From assembly GCA_002720975.1 (NCBI GenBank), contig PBIX01000053.1:1-36859 (forward strand): DNA of 36,859 nt. Direction: 5' to 3'. How positions within the stretch are numbered: the stretch's first letter is position 1; every line of letters starts with the position of its first letter. A program made the translations under genes and the position numbers. This DNA comes from Planctomycetota bacterium (GTDB lineage Bacteria > Planctomycetota > UBA1135 > GCA-002686595). The notes under the pieces are model-generated. The model was not told the origin of the DNA. It did not search any database and saw only the letters and a program-made list of their open reading frames with translations. Below are positions 17,553-25,093 of the stretch, one piece after another.

Positions 17553-19189
17553 ATTGGATTGAGTTGCTGCGTGCGCGCTTGAAGGGTGGGCACCACCTGC
17601 GACGGGTTTCTCCCGAGAAGGCGCGCCCGACAGAGTCCCGAACACAGCGGCCCAGTCTGGAACAGGTCGGCGAGAAGACCGTGCTGGCGGCCATGGCCAC
17701 CCTGCTTGCCATGTTCCTTCTGGGACTGGGAGCCCTGGACCGACCCCGGGAGTGGTGCGCTCTGTCGGCGCTGCTGACCATGGGCTGCATGGGACTGGCG
17801 GCCTACCTGCGTGACTTCCGGCCGGCGGCCCTGCGCTCCATCCCGCGCCTGGTCGGCTTGTCCTCGGCGATCCTCCTGCCGTTGACGGTCTTGTTCCTCT
17901 CGGATCAGGCGTTGGATGGGATTGATCTGGCCTGGTTGCCCGTCTCCCTCGTGAGCCTGATCCTCGCCCTGGCCTGGGGGCGCGCCCTGGCTCTGGAAGG
18001 GGTTGTCGTGGCGGGAGCTCTGCTGGCGGCCTACCTGGCGTTGCACGATCGCCTGAAAGGCCCCGAGTTGAGTGGACTGGTCGTGGCCCTGGGAGGGGGC
18101 GTGATGGCAGCCCTGGTGGCCAAGAGCGTCAAGCGTCGCTCGGACCTGTTTCGCATCGGGGTGATGATCGGGTGTATTCAAGTTGCTCTCAGCACCGGCT
18201 TCATGTTGATGGGGCCCGAATCACCCGGGGCGGCGGACGTCGCAGACCTTGTGCGGTTGCTCCTCGTAGGTGTTGTGGTGGGGCTGCTTGTGTCCGGTTT
18301 GCTGCCCATGGTTGAAGCACTGCTGGACGTGACCACCGATATCAGCTTGCTGGAGCTGGGCAATACACACTCCTCGCCGCTGCTACGCAAACTCCTCATC
18401 GAGGCACCGGGCTCCTTTCACCACTCGTATGTCGTCGGGCTGCTCGCCGAAGGTGCAGCAGAGGCCATCAATGGCGACGCGCTTCTTGCACGTGTGGGCG
18501 CCCTCTATCACGACGTGGGAAAGCTCAACAAGCCCGAGTACTTCGCGGAGAACTCGCCTGCAGCGCGCGATCGGCACAAGAGTCTCGCCCCGGAGATGAG
18601 CATGTTGATCATCTCCGCTCACACTCGCGATGGCGTGGAGCTTGGCCGCTACTACGGCCTGCCCAATGCGGTGCTCGACTTCATGGTTGAACACCACGGC
18701 ACAAGCTGCATCGAGTACTTCTACCAGCAGGCCGTTGCCCTGCGTGGGGAGGATCAGGTCAGCGAAGGCAACTTCCGGTACTCGGGCCGGCGCCCCCAGT
18801 CCAAGGAGACTGCCATCGTGATGATCGCCGATGCTGCGGAGGCGATTGCACGCCAGATGACCGATCCGAGCATCGGCCGCCTGCAAGAGATGGTTCATCG
18901 GGTCTCCATGAAGCGCCTGATGGACAGTCAGTTCTCGGAGTGTGCCCTGACCCTGGCAGAGCTGGACACCATCGAGCAGGCCATCGTGCAGGTGCTCTCC
19001 GCCATCCACCACACGCGACCCACTTTCGCCAAGGGCAAGCCCAATCCCCTGGACCTGTCCCGGTCCCCCCAGGGGGAGGCAGAAGACGGGGTTGTACCCG
19101 ACCCGCCCAGCAAGCCGGGCAGGGTCCGGGCCAAGAAGGTCCGCGGCAGCAAGGCGCGTGGTGGGTCCCCGGATGGAGGCTCCGCGTGA
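17549..19189 (+). CDS. 7TM-HD domain phosphodiesterase (PgpH/YqfF-like) lacking the extracellular domain
   Basis: The frame begins at the GTG overlapping the phoH stop; 546 residues. Seven or eight hydrophobic segments fill residues ~45-260 (for example VLAAMATLLAMFLLGLGAL and LLLVGVVVGLLVSGLLPMVE). A cytoplasmic HD domain follows: GSFHHSYVVG, ARVGALYHDVGKLNKPEYF with the HD pair, and HHGTS. PgpH-type enzymes hydrolyse cyclic di-AMP to pApA. Typical PgpH is about 700 residues with a large extracytoplasmic domain; that domain is missing or reduced here. The C-terminal ~50 residues are Lys/Arg/Pro-rich. Position between phoH and ybeY is the conserved one. Confidence 0.88.
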   Translation: MNWIELLRARLKGGHHLRRVSPEKARPTESRTQRPSLEQVGEKTVLAAMATLLAMFLLGLGALDRPREWCALSALLTMGCMGLAAYLRDFRPAALRSIPRLVGLSSAILLPLTVLFLSDQALDGIDLAWLPVSLVSLILALAWGRALALEGVVVAGALLAAYLALHDRLKGPELSGLVVALGGGVMAALVAKSVKRRSDLFRIGVMIGCIQVALSTGFMLMGPESPGAADVADLVRLLLVGVVVGLLVSGLLPMVEALLDVTTDISLLELGNTHSSPLLRKLLIEAPGSFHHSYVVGLLAEGAAEAINGDALLARVGALYHDVGKLNKPEYFAENSPAARDRHKSLAPEMSMLIISAHTRDGVELGRYYGLPNAVLDFMVEHHGTSCIEYFYQQAVALRGEDQVSEGNFRYSGRRPQSKETAIVMIADAAEAIARQMTDPSIGRLQEMVHRVSMKRLMDSQFSECALTLAELDTIEQAIVQVLSAIHHTRPTFAKGKPNPLDLSRSPQGEAEDGVVPDPPSKPGRVRAKKVRGSKARGGSPDGGSA

Positions 19190-19635
19190 CCATCAGCGTC
19201 GCCTGGGACGTTGAGCCGCGACCCCTGGCCGATGTGGACATCCAGGCCGCAGCTCACGCCGCTGCGGTCCACGGTGGTCAGCCTGAGCTGGAGTTGGCCA
19301 TCGTCCTGGTGGACGAGGAGTTCCTCTGTGACCTGCACCTGCGGTTTCTGGACGACCCCAGTTCCACCGATGTGATCACGTTTGATCTGGGCGAGGGGCC
19401 GGGCCCTGAGGGTGAGGTGTACGTAAGTGTGGACAGGGCACGTGAGGTGAGCACGGCGAGGGGCACATCACTGCGGAGGGAGCTGGCCCTGTATGTGGTG
19501 CATGGTGTGCTGCACCTGTGCGGATTCGATGACCAAACCGACCGCGATCGCACAGAAATGCGTGCTGCTGAGTGCGCTGTCCTGGGAACTCTGGGTTATG
19601 AGAATGAGTCTTCAGGGGAGCACGAGTGGAGCTAG
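19186..19635 (+). CDS. ybeY: Endoribonuclease YbeY (16S rRNA maturation)
   Basis: I chose the GTG at 19186 because it overlaps the upstream stop (GTGA), giving 149 residues, normal for YbeY. The family core is present: SSTDVITFDLG, GEVYVSVDRA, and the zinc-site helix ending HGVLHLCGFDD (residues 106-116). YbeY processes the 16S rRNA 3' end and takes part in ribosome quality control. The canonical three His ligands (H-x3-H-x5-H) read H106, H110, D116, so the third ligand is Asp; it could still bind metal. It is last in the phoH operon. Confidence 0.93.
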   Translation: MTISVAWDVEPRPLADVDIQAAAHAAAVHGGQPELELAIVLVDEEFLCDLHLRFLDDPSSTDVITFDLGEGPGPEGEVYVSVDRAREVSTARGTSLRRELALYVVHGVLHLCGFDDQTDRDRTEMRAAECAVLGTLGYENESSGEHEWS

Positions 19636-19722
19636 AGTCCTCGGATTGGGAACAATCCACAGAAAAACTGACGGTGAATTGAGAAGCGTCCCCCCCCCGT
19701 CGCACCGCCCGTAGGGCATCGC

Positions 19723-19743
19723 AGATGGGTTGTTTTCCCATCT
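19723..19743 (+). terminator. Hairpin after ybeY, possible weak terminator
   Basis: AGATGGG (19723-19729) and CCCATCT (19737-19743) form a perfect 7-bp stem around a TTGTTTT loop, followed by TTGC. It lies about 90 bases after ybeY and before the sigma-factor gene. A run of nine C (19690-19698) is just upstream. The rest of the 281-base gap shows no other supported feature. Confidence 0.4.
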
Positions 19744-19916
19744 TTGCACCTGGCGCACGGCACAGTGCCCGTCTTGCGGGGCGGAGAACTGCACAAGAGC
19801 GTTGATCCCGTTGCGCGTGAACTTGTATTCACAACGCCGTTAAAGGAGTTCACCGCAAGTGCAGTGCTAGCAAGCCGGGTCGGCCGCATGCATTGCATAG
19901 GGGAAAGGGAGACCTC

Positions 19917-20762
19917 TTGGATAGCACTACCAAAACCAAAACAAAGAGCAAGCCTGCCAAGGCAGCGCCCAAGTCAACACGCAAGAGCCAGGCTTTGCGT
20001 GACGTCCAGGCCGCACACCACGTCGAACAGTTGTGGGCGGACTACCGCAAGGACCCGAGCGATGAGGCTCGCAACCGGCTCGTAGAGGTCTACCAGCCCC
20101 TGATCAACAGCATCGTGCGGCGGCAAGCGGCTCGGCTTCCGCGCACGGTGGATCGTGGGGACCTGGGGACAGCTGCGAACCTGGGGCTCATGTCCGCCAT
20201 TGGCGGCTTTGATCCAGAGCGTGGCGTGCGCTTTGAGTCCTACTGTGAGTTGCGCGTCAAGGGTGCCGTGCTCGATGAGTTGCGGGCGCAGGATTGGCTA
20301 CCGAGGCCCTGGCGCCAGCGGATGGAGTTGAAGAAGCGAACCATAGAGCGTCTCTCTGGCGAGCTGGGCCGGACACCCACCGATGACGAGGCCGCGACGG
20401 AAATGGGTCTCGAGCCGGAGGACTATCAGCAGTACTTCGGGCGAGGCCTGCCGTCAGCTCCCAGGGGATCCATGCCCTCGGATGATGGGGAGGACGACCT
20501 GAGCCAGGCCCTGGAGGTCTTTCCCGACAGGCAAGGACCGGCTCCCGACGAACACCTGATTCAGAGCGAGCTGCTTCAAATGGTCACGCAGCGCATGAAT
20601 GACCAGGAGAGCCGTATCTTCTACCTCAAGTACTTCCAGTTCATGCCGATGCGTGAGATTGGTCAACTGACGGGGCTCTCCGAGTCTCGCGTCTGCAAGA
20701 TCCATGCGCGTCTGATCGATCGTCTGCGCAACCGCTTCCGAGTGGATCAAGCTGAAGACTGA
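19917..20762 (+). CDS. Alternative sigma factor, FliA/WhiG (sigma-28) type
   Basis: I chose the TTG at 19917 because a good Shine-Dalgarno (GGGAG, 19907-19911) lies 5 bases upstream; a TTG at 19893 is less favoured. The 281-residue product has a Lys-rich N-terminal tail, region 2 with LVEVYQPLINSIVRR and GLMSAIGGFDPERGVRFESYCELRVKGAVLDELRAQDW, a sigma-70 region 3 helix set (RLSGELGRTPTDDEAATEMGL), and region 4 with IFYLKYFQFMPMREIGQLTGLSESRVCKIHARLI. FliA/WhiG sigmas drive flagellar, sporulation or envelope genes. No flagellar gene is nearby, so the regulon is unknown. An acidic linker (DDGEDDLSQ) separates regions 3 and 4. Confidence 0.9.
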   Translation: MDSTTKTKTKSKPAKAAPKSTRKSQALRDVQAAHHVEQLWADYRKDPSDEARNRLVEVYQPLINSIVRRQAARLPRTVDRGDLGTAANLGLMSAIGGFDPERGVRFESYCELRVKGAVLDELRAQDWLPRPWRQRMELKKRTIERLSGELGRTPTDDEAATEMGLEPEDYQQYFGRGLPSAPRGSMPSDDGEDDLSQALEVFPDRQGPAPDEHLIQSELLQMVTQRMNDQESRIFYLKYFQFMPMREIGQLTGLSESRVCKIHARLIDRLRNRFRVDQAED

Positions 20763-20828
20763 ACCCTGCTTGGGTTCCGGTCGACCTTTCTGGACAAGAG
20801 AGAAGCCCGAGGGCAAGGCCCCCGGGCT
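20761..20828 (+). terminator. Two hairpins directly after the sigma-factor gene
   Basis: GAACCC (20761-20766) pairs with GGGTTC (20772-20777) around TGCTT, starting inside the stop codon. AGCCCG (20804-20809) pairs with CGGGCT (20823-20828). Neither has a T tract, but together they are a plausible transcription end. Confidence 0.45.
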
Positions 20829-20873
20829 CCGATTCCCGGCTGTCCACATGGATGGGACGTCGATCGCGGTGAG

Positions 20874-21152
20874 TCAGCCCGTGCTGGTACTCTCCCCCGT
20901 GCGATTGGCGACTCCTAGTGGACTCGCCGTACCGGGCAGCGCGACGGTCGGGTCGTCCCCACGTCCCAACCGCTGCGCGTCTCCTCCGAAGTGGGCCCGG
21001 CTGCTGCGTCCCCACACAGCAATAACGGCCCTCTCCTCCTTCAACATCCGCTCGGGGTCCCCACTCCGAACGGATGTGATCTTCTCGCCCTGCATGTCCT
21101 GGTACTTCTGCCCGATCAGGGGCAGACGATTCTTGGGGAGGGGCGTGCTCAT
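20874..21152 (-). CDS. Possible small hydrophilic protein, unrecognised
   Basis: Within the 618-base gap between the sigma factor and the phosphatase, the minus strand has a 92-codon frame from the ATG at 21152. Its first ~50 residues look coding-like: mixed charge (RLPLIGQKYQDMQGEKITSV, EERAVIAVWGRSS) and G/C-biased third positions. The tail is less convincing. There is no visible Shine-Dalgarno and I recognise no family. It could be a small regulator next to the sigma gene or chance. Confidence 0.33.
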   Translation of the reverse strand: MSTPLPKNRLPLIGQKYQDMQGEKITSVRSGDPERMLKEERAVIAVWGRSSRAHFGGDAQRLGRGDDPTVALPGTASPLGVANRTGESTSTG

Positions 21153-21268
21153 GGGCTTGTTGGGACCTTGTCCCGGCCTCCGTACTGGAGGTGGCGGAGA
21201 GTACCTAGGAAATTGCATTGCGGCCAACGAAGAACGCTCCAGGGGCTGGGAAAGATGTTCCTTGTCAA

Positions 21269-21344
21269 CCTAAGTGCTTCCCTGGTGGGGACTTAGGAGG
21301 TTCAATCTGGCCAGACTGGCCGAGGAGCCCATGCCGTAGCATGG
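21269..21344 (+). promoter_or_regulatory. Cluster of inverted repeats upstream of the PafA-like phosphatase
   Basis: Three dyads lie within 76 bases: CCTAAGT/ACTTAGG (21269-21275 with 21291-21297), GGCCAG-A-CTGGCC (21309-21321) and CCATGC-CGTA-GCATGG (21329-21344). The second, with a one-base centre, is better suited to a DNA operator than to an RNA hairpin. The phosphatase ATG is 36 bases further on. Function is unknown. Confidence 0.4.
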
Positions 21345-21380
21345 AATTGCTTTCCGGCCATCCGGCTTCCTCGGCGTTCC

Positions 21381-23141
21381 ATGCACTTCAGCCTCCCCCT
21401 CCTCGCCTGCTCGGCCCTGGCTCAGAGCCCCATACCCCCTCCGCAGGTCCAGCCATCGGCTGGCGGGGAACAGCACCAGGGGCCGCTGGTTCCCGATGAG
21501 CCCCCGGCTTTGGTGGTGTTGGTGGTATGCGACCAGTTGATTCCCGATCAGCTCGACCGCCTCGCACCATGGCTGGATGGGGGGCTTGCTCGCCTCTGGA
21601 ACCAGGGGCGCTCCTATCGGAAGGCCAACCTGAGCTACTCCCTGACCGAGACGGGCCCGGGCCATGCGTCGGCGTCCACCGGGTGCCTCCCCAGTCGGCA
21701 CGGGATAGTGGGGAATTCGTTCTATGACCGAAACCAGGGCAAGGCCATCTACTGCATGACGGACGCTAGTGTACGGGCCTTGACCTCCACCGGTCCGGCT
21801 GAGTCTGGTACCGGCAGTTCACCGCACTACATCACGGCGCACACTCTGGCCGAGACTCTCCTGACGGCAGACTCCGCCTCGCGCGTCTTCTCCGTCTCCA
21901 TGAAGGACCGTTCAGCCATTTGTATGGCGGGACCCGCTCCGGCCTGGGCTGTCTGGTGGGACAAGACGAGGGGAGGCTTCATGAGCTCGACCCACTATGG
22001 TGGCGCGTTGCCGCCCTTCGTATTGGAGTGGAACACCTCCTGGCGTGAGCGGGCGAGCGACTGGGAGTGGACGCCGAGCTTCAAGGACGACCCGACGCCT
22101 CTGGGCACCGCCGTAGATGATCGCCCGGGCGAATCCCCCTACGGCGCGCATGGCATCCGATTTCCTTACCGCCTGCCGAAGCTGGATCCTGAGGTCCTCG
22201 CAGCTGCGGACCTTGAGGCTGCTGCGGCGCACCTGAAGAGCCTGGCTTCTGAGGTGTACGGCTATCCGCTTGGGGATCAGTTCACCCTTCAGGTCGCGGC
22301 GTCCGCCCTGGATGCTCTGGAGTTGGGCCAGGACAAGCACCCGGACCTTCTGGCCGTCTCCCTGTCCAGTTGCGATGCCATCGGCCATTCCTTCGGGCCC
22401 TACAGTTGGGAGGTGACCGACTCTCTGCTGCGCACGGATGACGCGCTTGGTGAGTTCCTTGACCTATTGGATGAGCGCGTGGGGCGTGGGCGCTGGGTGG
22501 GAGTGCTGACCGCGGATCATGGGGTCCTCGAATTGCCCGAGTCTCTGCAGGCCCGGGGCGTCGGAGCCAAACGGATCGATCGCGCGGAGAGGGGCGTCTA
22601 TACGGGCGCCATCACGCGGGCGCTGGAGGCTGCTCACGGGGTGAAGTTCAAGCTGAAGTTCAATGGCCGAGGCTTCAGCATGGATCCCCTGGAGGTCACG
22701 GCGTCGGGCTTGGACGCTGCAATGCTCCGCCGCACCATGGCCGATGCCTGCTTGGATGCCCACTGGGTGGCTGCGGCGTACACGCTGGAGGAGTTGATGG
22801 GCGAAGAAGAACCATCGTCCGAGAGCGAGGTGCCCTGGTTGGAGTTGTACCGCGCCAGTTCCTACCCAGGCCGCTGCCTGGATGTCGTCCTGCGTCCCGA
22901 TCCCTGGGTGCTCATGAGCTCGGGTCGGGGAACGAGCCACGGCAGCCCCTACGAGTACGACCGGCAAATTCCGTTGGCCTTCCTGGGCTCCGCATTCCCG
23001 GCCGGCTTCAGTTCCGCACCAGCGGACTCGAAGGACATCCTGCCGACTCTCCTACCGCTGCTGGGATTGGCTCCCCTGGGTCCCATTGATGGCAGGGATC
23101 TGCTGGCATCGCCTGTCCTCCCCGTACCTGCTGACCGCTAA
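21381..23141 (+). CDS. PafA-like alkaline phosphatase / type I phosphodiesterase, exported
   Basis: The 586-residue protein opens with a signal peptide (cleavage probably after ALA near residue 14). The alkaline-phosphatase fold is clear: LVVLVVCDQLIPDQLDRL holds the first metal Asp, and LSYSLTETGPGHASASTG carries the Thr nucleophile in the PafA context (T-E-T-G-P-G-H). Later come LLAVSLSSCDAIGHSFGPYS (Asp and His metal ligands), VLTADHGVLELP (Asp-His ligand pair) and GTSHGSPYEYDRQIPLAF (the last His). PafA-type enzymes remove phosphate from monoesters in the periplasm independently of phosphate supply in studied cases. A structured region precedes the gene. Confidence 0.85.
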   Translation: MHFSLPLLACSALAQSPIPPPQVQPSAGGEQHQGPLVPDEPPALVVLVVCDQLIPDQLDRLAPWLDGGLARLWNQGRSYRKANLSYSLTETGPGHASASTGCLPSRHGIVGNSFYDRNQGKAIYCMTDASVRALTSTGPAESGTGSSPHYITAHTLAETLLTADSASRVFSVSMKDRSAICMAGPAPAWAVWWDKTRGGFMSSTHYGGALPPFVLEWNTSWRERASDWEWTPSFKDDPTPLGTAVDDRPGESPYGAHGIRFPYRLPKLDPEVLAAADLEAAAAHLKSLASEVYGYPLGDQFTLQVAASALDALELGQDKHPDLLAVSLSSCDAIGHSFGPYSWEVTDSLLRTDDALGEFLDLLDERVGRGRWVGVLTADHGVLELPESLQARGVGAKRIDRAERGVYTGAITRALEAAHGVKFKLKFNGRGFSMDPLEVTASGLDAAMLRRTMADACLDAHWVAAAYTLEELMGEEEPSSESEVPWLELYRASSYPGRCLDVVLRPDPWVLMSSGRGTSHGSPYEYDRQIPLAFLGSAFPAGFSSAPADSKDILPTLLPLLGLAPLGPIDGRDLLASPVLPVPADR

Positions 23142-23156
23142 GCCTCGAAGGTTGGC

Positions 23157-23325
23157 TTGCACCGGGTCGTGACGAGTTCCAACCCTGGCCACAAGCCGTC
23201 CGTGGGCAGGTATGGACGTGGCAAAAAGATGGAACCTGTGGACCTTCTGGGGCGTGGATGGCTCGGTCAACGAGGAGCTCAGCGGCACCTATCGAGACGG
23301 CGAGAAGATGGTCGGGTTTCCCTAG
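23157..23325 (+). pseudogene. Decayed fragment of a MORN/YwqK-type repeat protein, frameshifted
   Basis: In one frame from 23157 the DNA reads HKPSVGRYGRGKK. Just past that point, the next frame (ATG at 23212 to TAG at 23323-23325) reads NLWTFWGVDGSVNEELSGTYRDGEKM. Joined, they give the alternation G-x-W-T-F-W-x-x-D-G-S-V and S-G-T-Y-R-x-G-x-K typical of MORN-variant/YwqK repeats. The two halves meet at a run of five A (near 23223), a likely frameshift site. No full gene surrounds it. It reads as a remnant between the phosphatase and kdsA, or possibly a real 37-residue peptide. Confidence 0.42.
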
Positions 23326-23346
23326 CCGGAAAAAGGGGGGGCTAGG
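23321..23346. terminator. Hairpin at the 3' end of kdsA
   Basis: CCTAGCC (23321-23327) and GGCTAGG (23340-23346) form a perfect 7-bp stem; the kdsA stop codon lies in the right arm. Read on the minus strand, the loop holds a run of seven C and then TTTTT. It may end transcription from either side, but it has no trailing T tract. Confidence 0.4.
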
Positions 23347-24172
23347 AGCGCAGGGCTGCGTGGACGGCCAGAACCCCGTCCAACACTTCCTCAAACCCAT
23401 CCAGCGGCAGCATGTTCGGCCCATCGGAGGGGGACGAGTCCGGGTCGGGGTGAACCTCGAAGAACAACCCGTGCACGTGTCCCGTTGCGACCGCCGCGCG
23501 GGCGAGGCCGGGCACCTTGCTCCGGTCGCCGCCCGTGGACTTCCCCCGCGCGCCCGGTTCCTGCACCGAATGGGTCGCGTCGAAGATGACGGGGTGCCCC
23601 GTGGCTGCGAGGGTCTCGAAGCCGGTCATGTCCACCACCAGGCGTCCGTAGCCGAAGCTGGTGCCGCGCTCGGTGAGCAGGACGTTGGGGTTTCCGCTGG
23701 CCGTGATCTTGTGAGCGGCGTTCTCCAGATCCCACGGCGCGAGAAACTGACCCTTCTTGACGTTGACGGCTCGGCCCGTGGCGGCGGCGGCCAGGAGCAG
23801 GTCGGTCTGGCGGCACAGGAACGCCGGGATCTGGAGAACGTCGGCCACTTCGCCCACGCTGGGGCACTGTTCAGGCAGGTGCACGTCCGTCAGCACGGGC
23901 ACGTCGAGTTCGGAGCGGATGGAGGACAGCCACTCGAGCCCCTGCTCCATTCCCACACCGCGTCCGCCTTCAAGGCTCGAGCGATTGGCCTTGTCGAAGC
24001 TGGCCTTGAAGACGAAGGGCACATCGCGGCTCGCGAACAGGTCCCTCAGGGTGCCGGCTATCTGGAAGGCGAGGTCCTTGCTCTCCAGCACGCATGGGCC
24101 AGCGATGAAGAACAGGCCCGAGGCGCCCAGGCAGCGGCCACGAACTTCGACGGGGTGGGTGGTGGGGGTCAT
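23342..24172 (-). CDS. kdsA: 3-deoxy-D-manno-octulosonate 8-phosphate synthase
   Basis: I chose the ATG at 24172 because it overlaps the upstream stop as ATGA; the product has 276 residues. KdsA motifs are complete: FIAGPCVLESKDLA, FKASFDKANRSS, VLTDVHLPEQ, PAFLCRQTDLL, NVKKGQFLAPWD, LLTERGTSFGYGRLVVDM, VIFDATHSVQ and FEVHPDPDSSPSDGPNMLPLD. It condenses PEP with arabinose 5-phosphate to make Kdo-8-P for lipopolysaccharide. The Cys in AGPC marks the metal-dependent class, as opposed to the Asn of the E. coli enzyme. Its presence implies an LPS-bearing outer membrane. Confidence 0.96.
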   Translation of the reverse strand: MTPTTHPVEVRGRCLGASGLFFIAGPCVLESKDLAFQIAGTLRDLFASRDVPFVFKASFDKANRSSLEGGRGVGMEQGLEWLSSIRSELDVPVLTDVHLPEQCPSVGEVADVLQIPAFLCRQTDLLLAAAATGRAVNVKKGQFLAPWDLENAAHKITASGNPNVLLTERGTSFGYGRLVVDMTGFETLAATGHPVIFDATHSVQEPGARGKSTGGDRSKVPGLARAAVATGHVHGLFFEVHPDPDSSPSDGPNMLPLDGFEEVLDGVLAVHAALRS

Positions 24173-25050
24173 GGGATCAGGAGTCGGTGACACTGCGGCC
24201 GGACTTCGAACTCCACCGGCGTGTGGCCAGCGAAGTCCCCGTCGATCTGGACGGGCGTGGGGCGGTCGGCTTCGATCTGCACGCTGGAGGCACGGACCAT
24301 CTTGCAGGATCCGCCCGGCAAGCGCCCCACCAAGGCGCGCATAGCATAGCCCAGGAGGGACAGGGTGTCCGCACGGGGGAACAGGATGACCTCGAACAGA
24401 CCGTCGTCGAGCTTGTTTCCTGTGTTCAGCTTCACCACCCCACCGTAGCCGCGCACGTTGGAGACCAGCACCCAGGCCCAGGGCCCCGGCTTCTCCTCCC
24501 CGTCAATGCTCACGGTGAGCTTGGAGGGCCGAAAGCGCAGGAAGGTACGTAGCACGGATCGCACGTAGAACAGCTTGGTGATGGGGCCCCTGCGACGAGC
24601 CTCCACGTTTTCAACGATGGCTCCATCGAAGCCCACTCCCGTGACGAGGAAGCTGATCCCACCGTTGACCCGGGCCGTGTTCAGGCCGGTGCTGTTGCCT
24701 CTGGCGATGACTTGCACCAGGCCAGTGGCATCGCGCGGCAGGTGGACTTCCGTTCCCAGGACGTTGGCCGTTCCCAAGGGCAGGACCGCCACGGGAATCT
24801 CCGAGGGCAGGGTCTCCAGGATTTCGGCGAGGGTTCCATCCCCGCCCACCGAGACCACCAGGTCGACCTCCGGTTCCAGCTCTCCCACGCGCCGTGAGGC
24901 ATCGCCACGGGCGCTGGTCTCGAAGACCTCGACCGCCATGGGCAATCCGCTCAGGCCATCCCGCAGGGCGGCGGCGGCCTTCCGGGCGCGGCCCCTGCCC
25001 GCGATAGGGTTGACCACGATCAGGGCGCGCTGGAAAGGCATCGGACACAT
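24169..25050 (-). CDS. Diacylglycerol kinase family lipid kinase (YegS/DgkB-like)
   Basis: The 293-residue protein starts with RALIVVNPIAGRGRA, the family N-terminal motif, followed by VVSVGGDGTLAEIL (the GGDGT nucleotide-binding loop), AVLPLGTANVLG and FLVTGVGFDGAIV. The C-terminal beta-sandwich has NVRGYGGVVKLN and DDGLFEVILF and ends near VQIDGDFAG. Such enzymes phosphorylate diacylglycerol or related lipids with ATP. Start choice lies between 25050 and 25041; 25050 is preferred because TACCAT (minus strand, 25063-25058) could be a -10 box 7 bases upstream. It is coupled to kdsA by a 4-base overlap and divergent from selA. Confidence 0.9.
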   Translation of the reverse strand: MCPMPFQRALIVVNPIAGRGRARKAAAALRDGLSGLPMAVEVFETSARGDASRRVGELEPEVDLVVSVGGDGTLAEILETLPSEIPVAVLPLGTANVLGTEVHLPRDATGLVQVIARGNSTGLNTARVNGGISFLVTGVGFDGAIVENVEARRRGPITKLFYVRSVLRTFLRFRPSKLTVSIDGEEKPGPWAWVLVSNVRGYGGVVKLNTGNKLDDGLFEVILFPRADTLSLLGYAMRALVGRLPGGSCKMVRASSVQIEADRPTPVQIDGDFAGHTPVEFEVRPQCHRLLIP

Positions 25051-25093
25051 GGGTGGGATGGTAGCCCATCGAGGTCGTACACTGGACCCGCTC

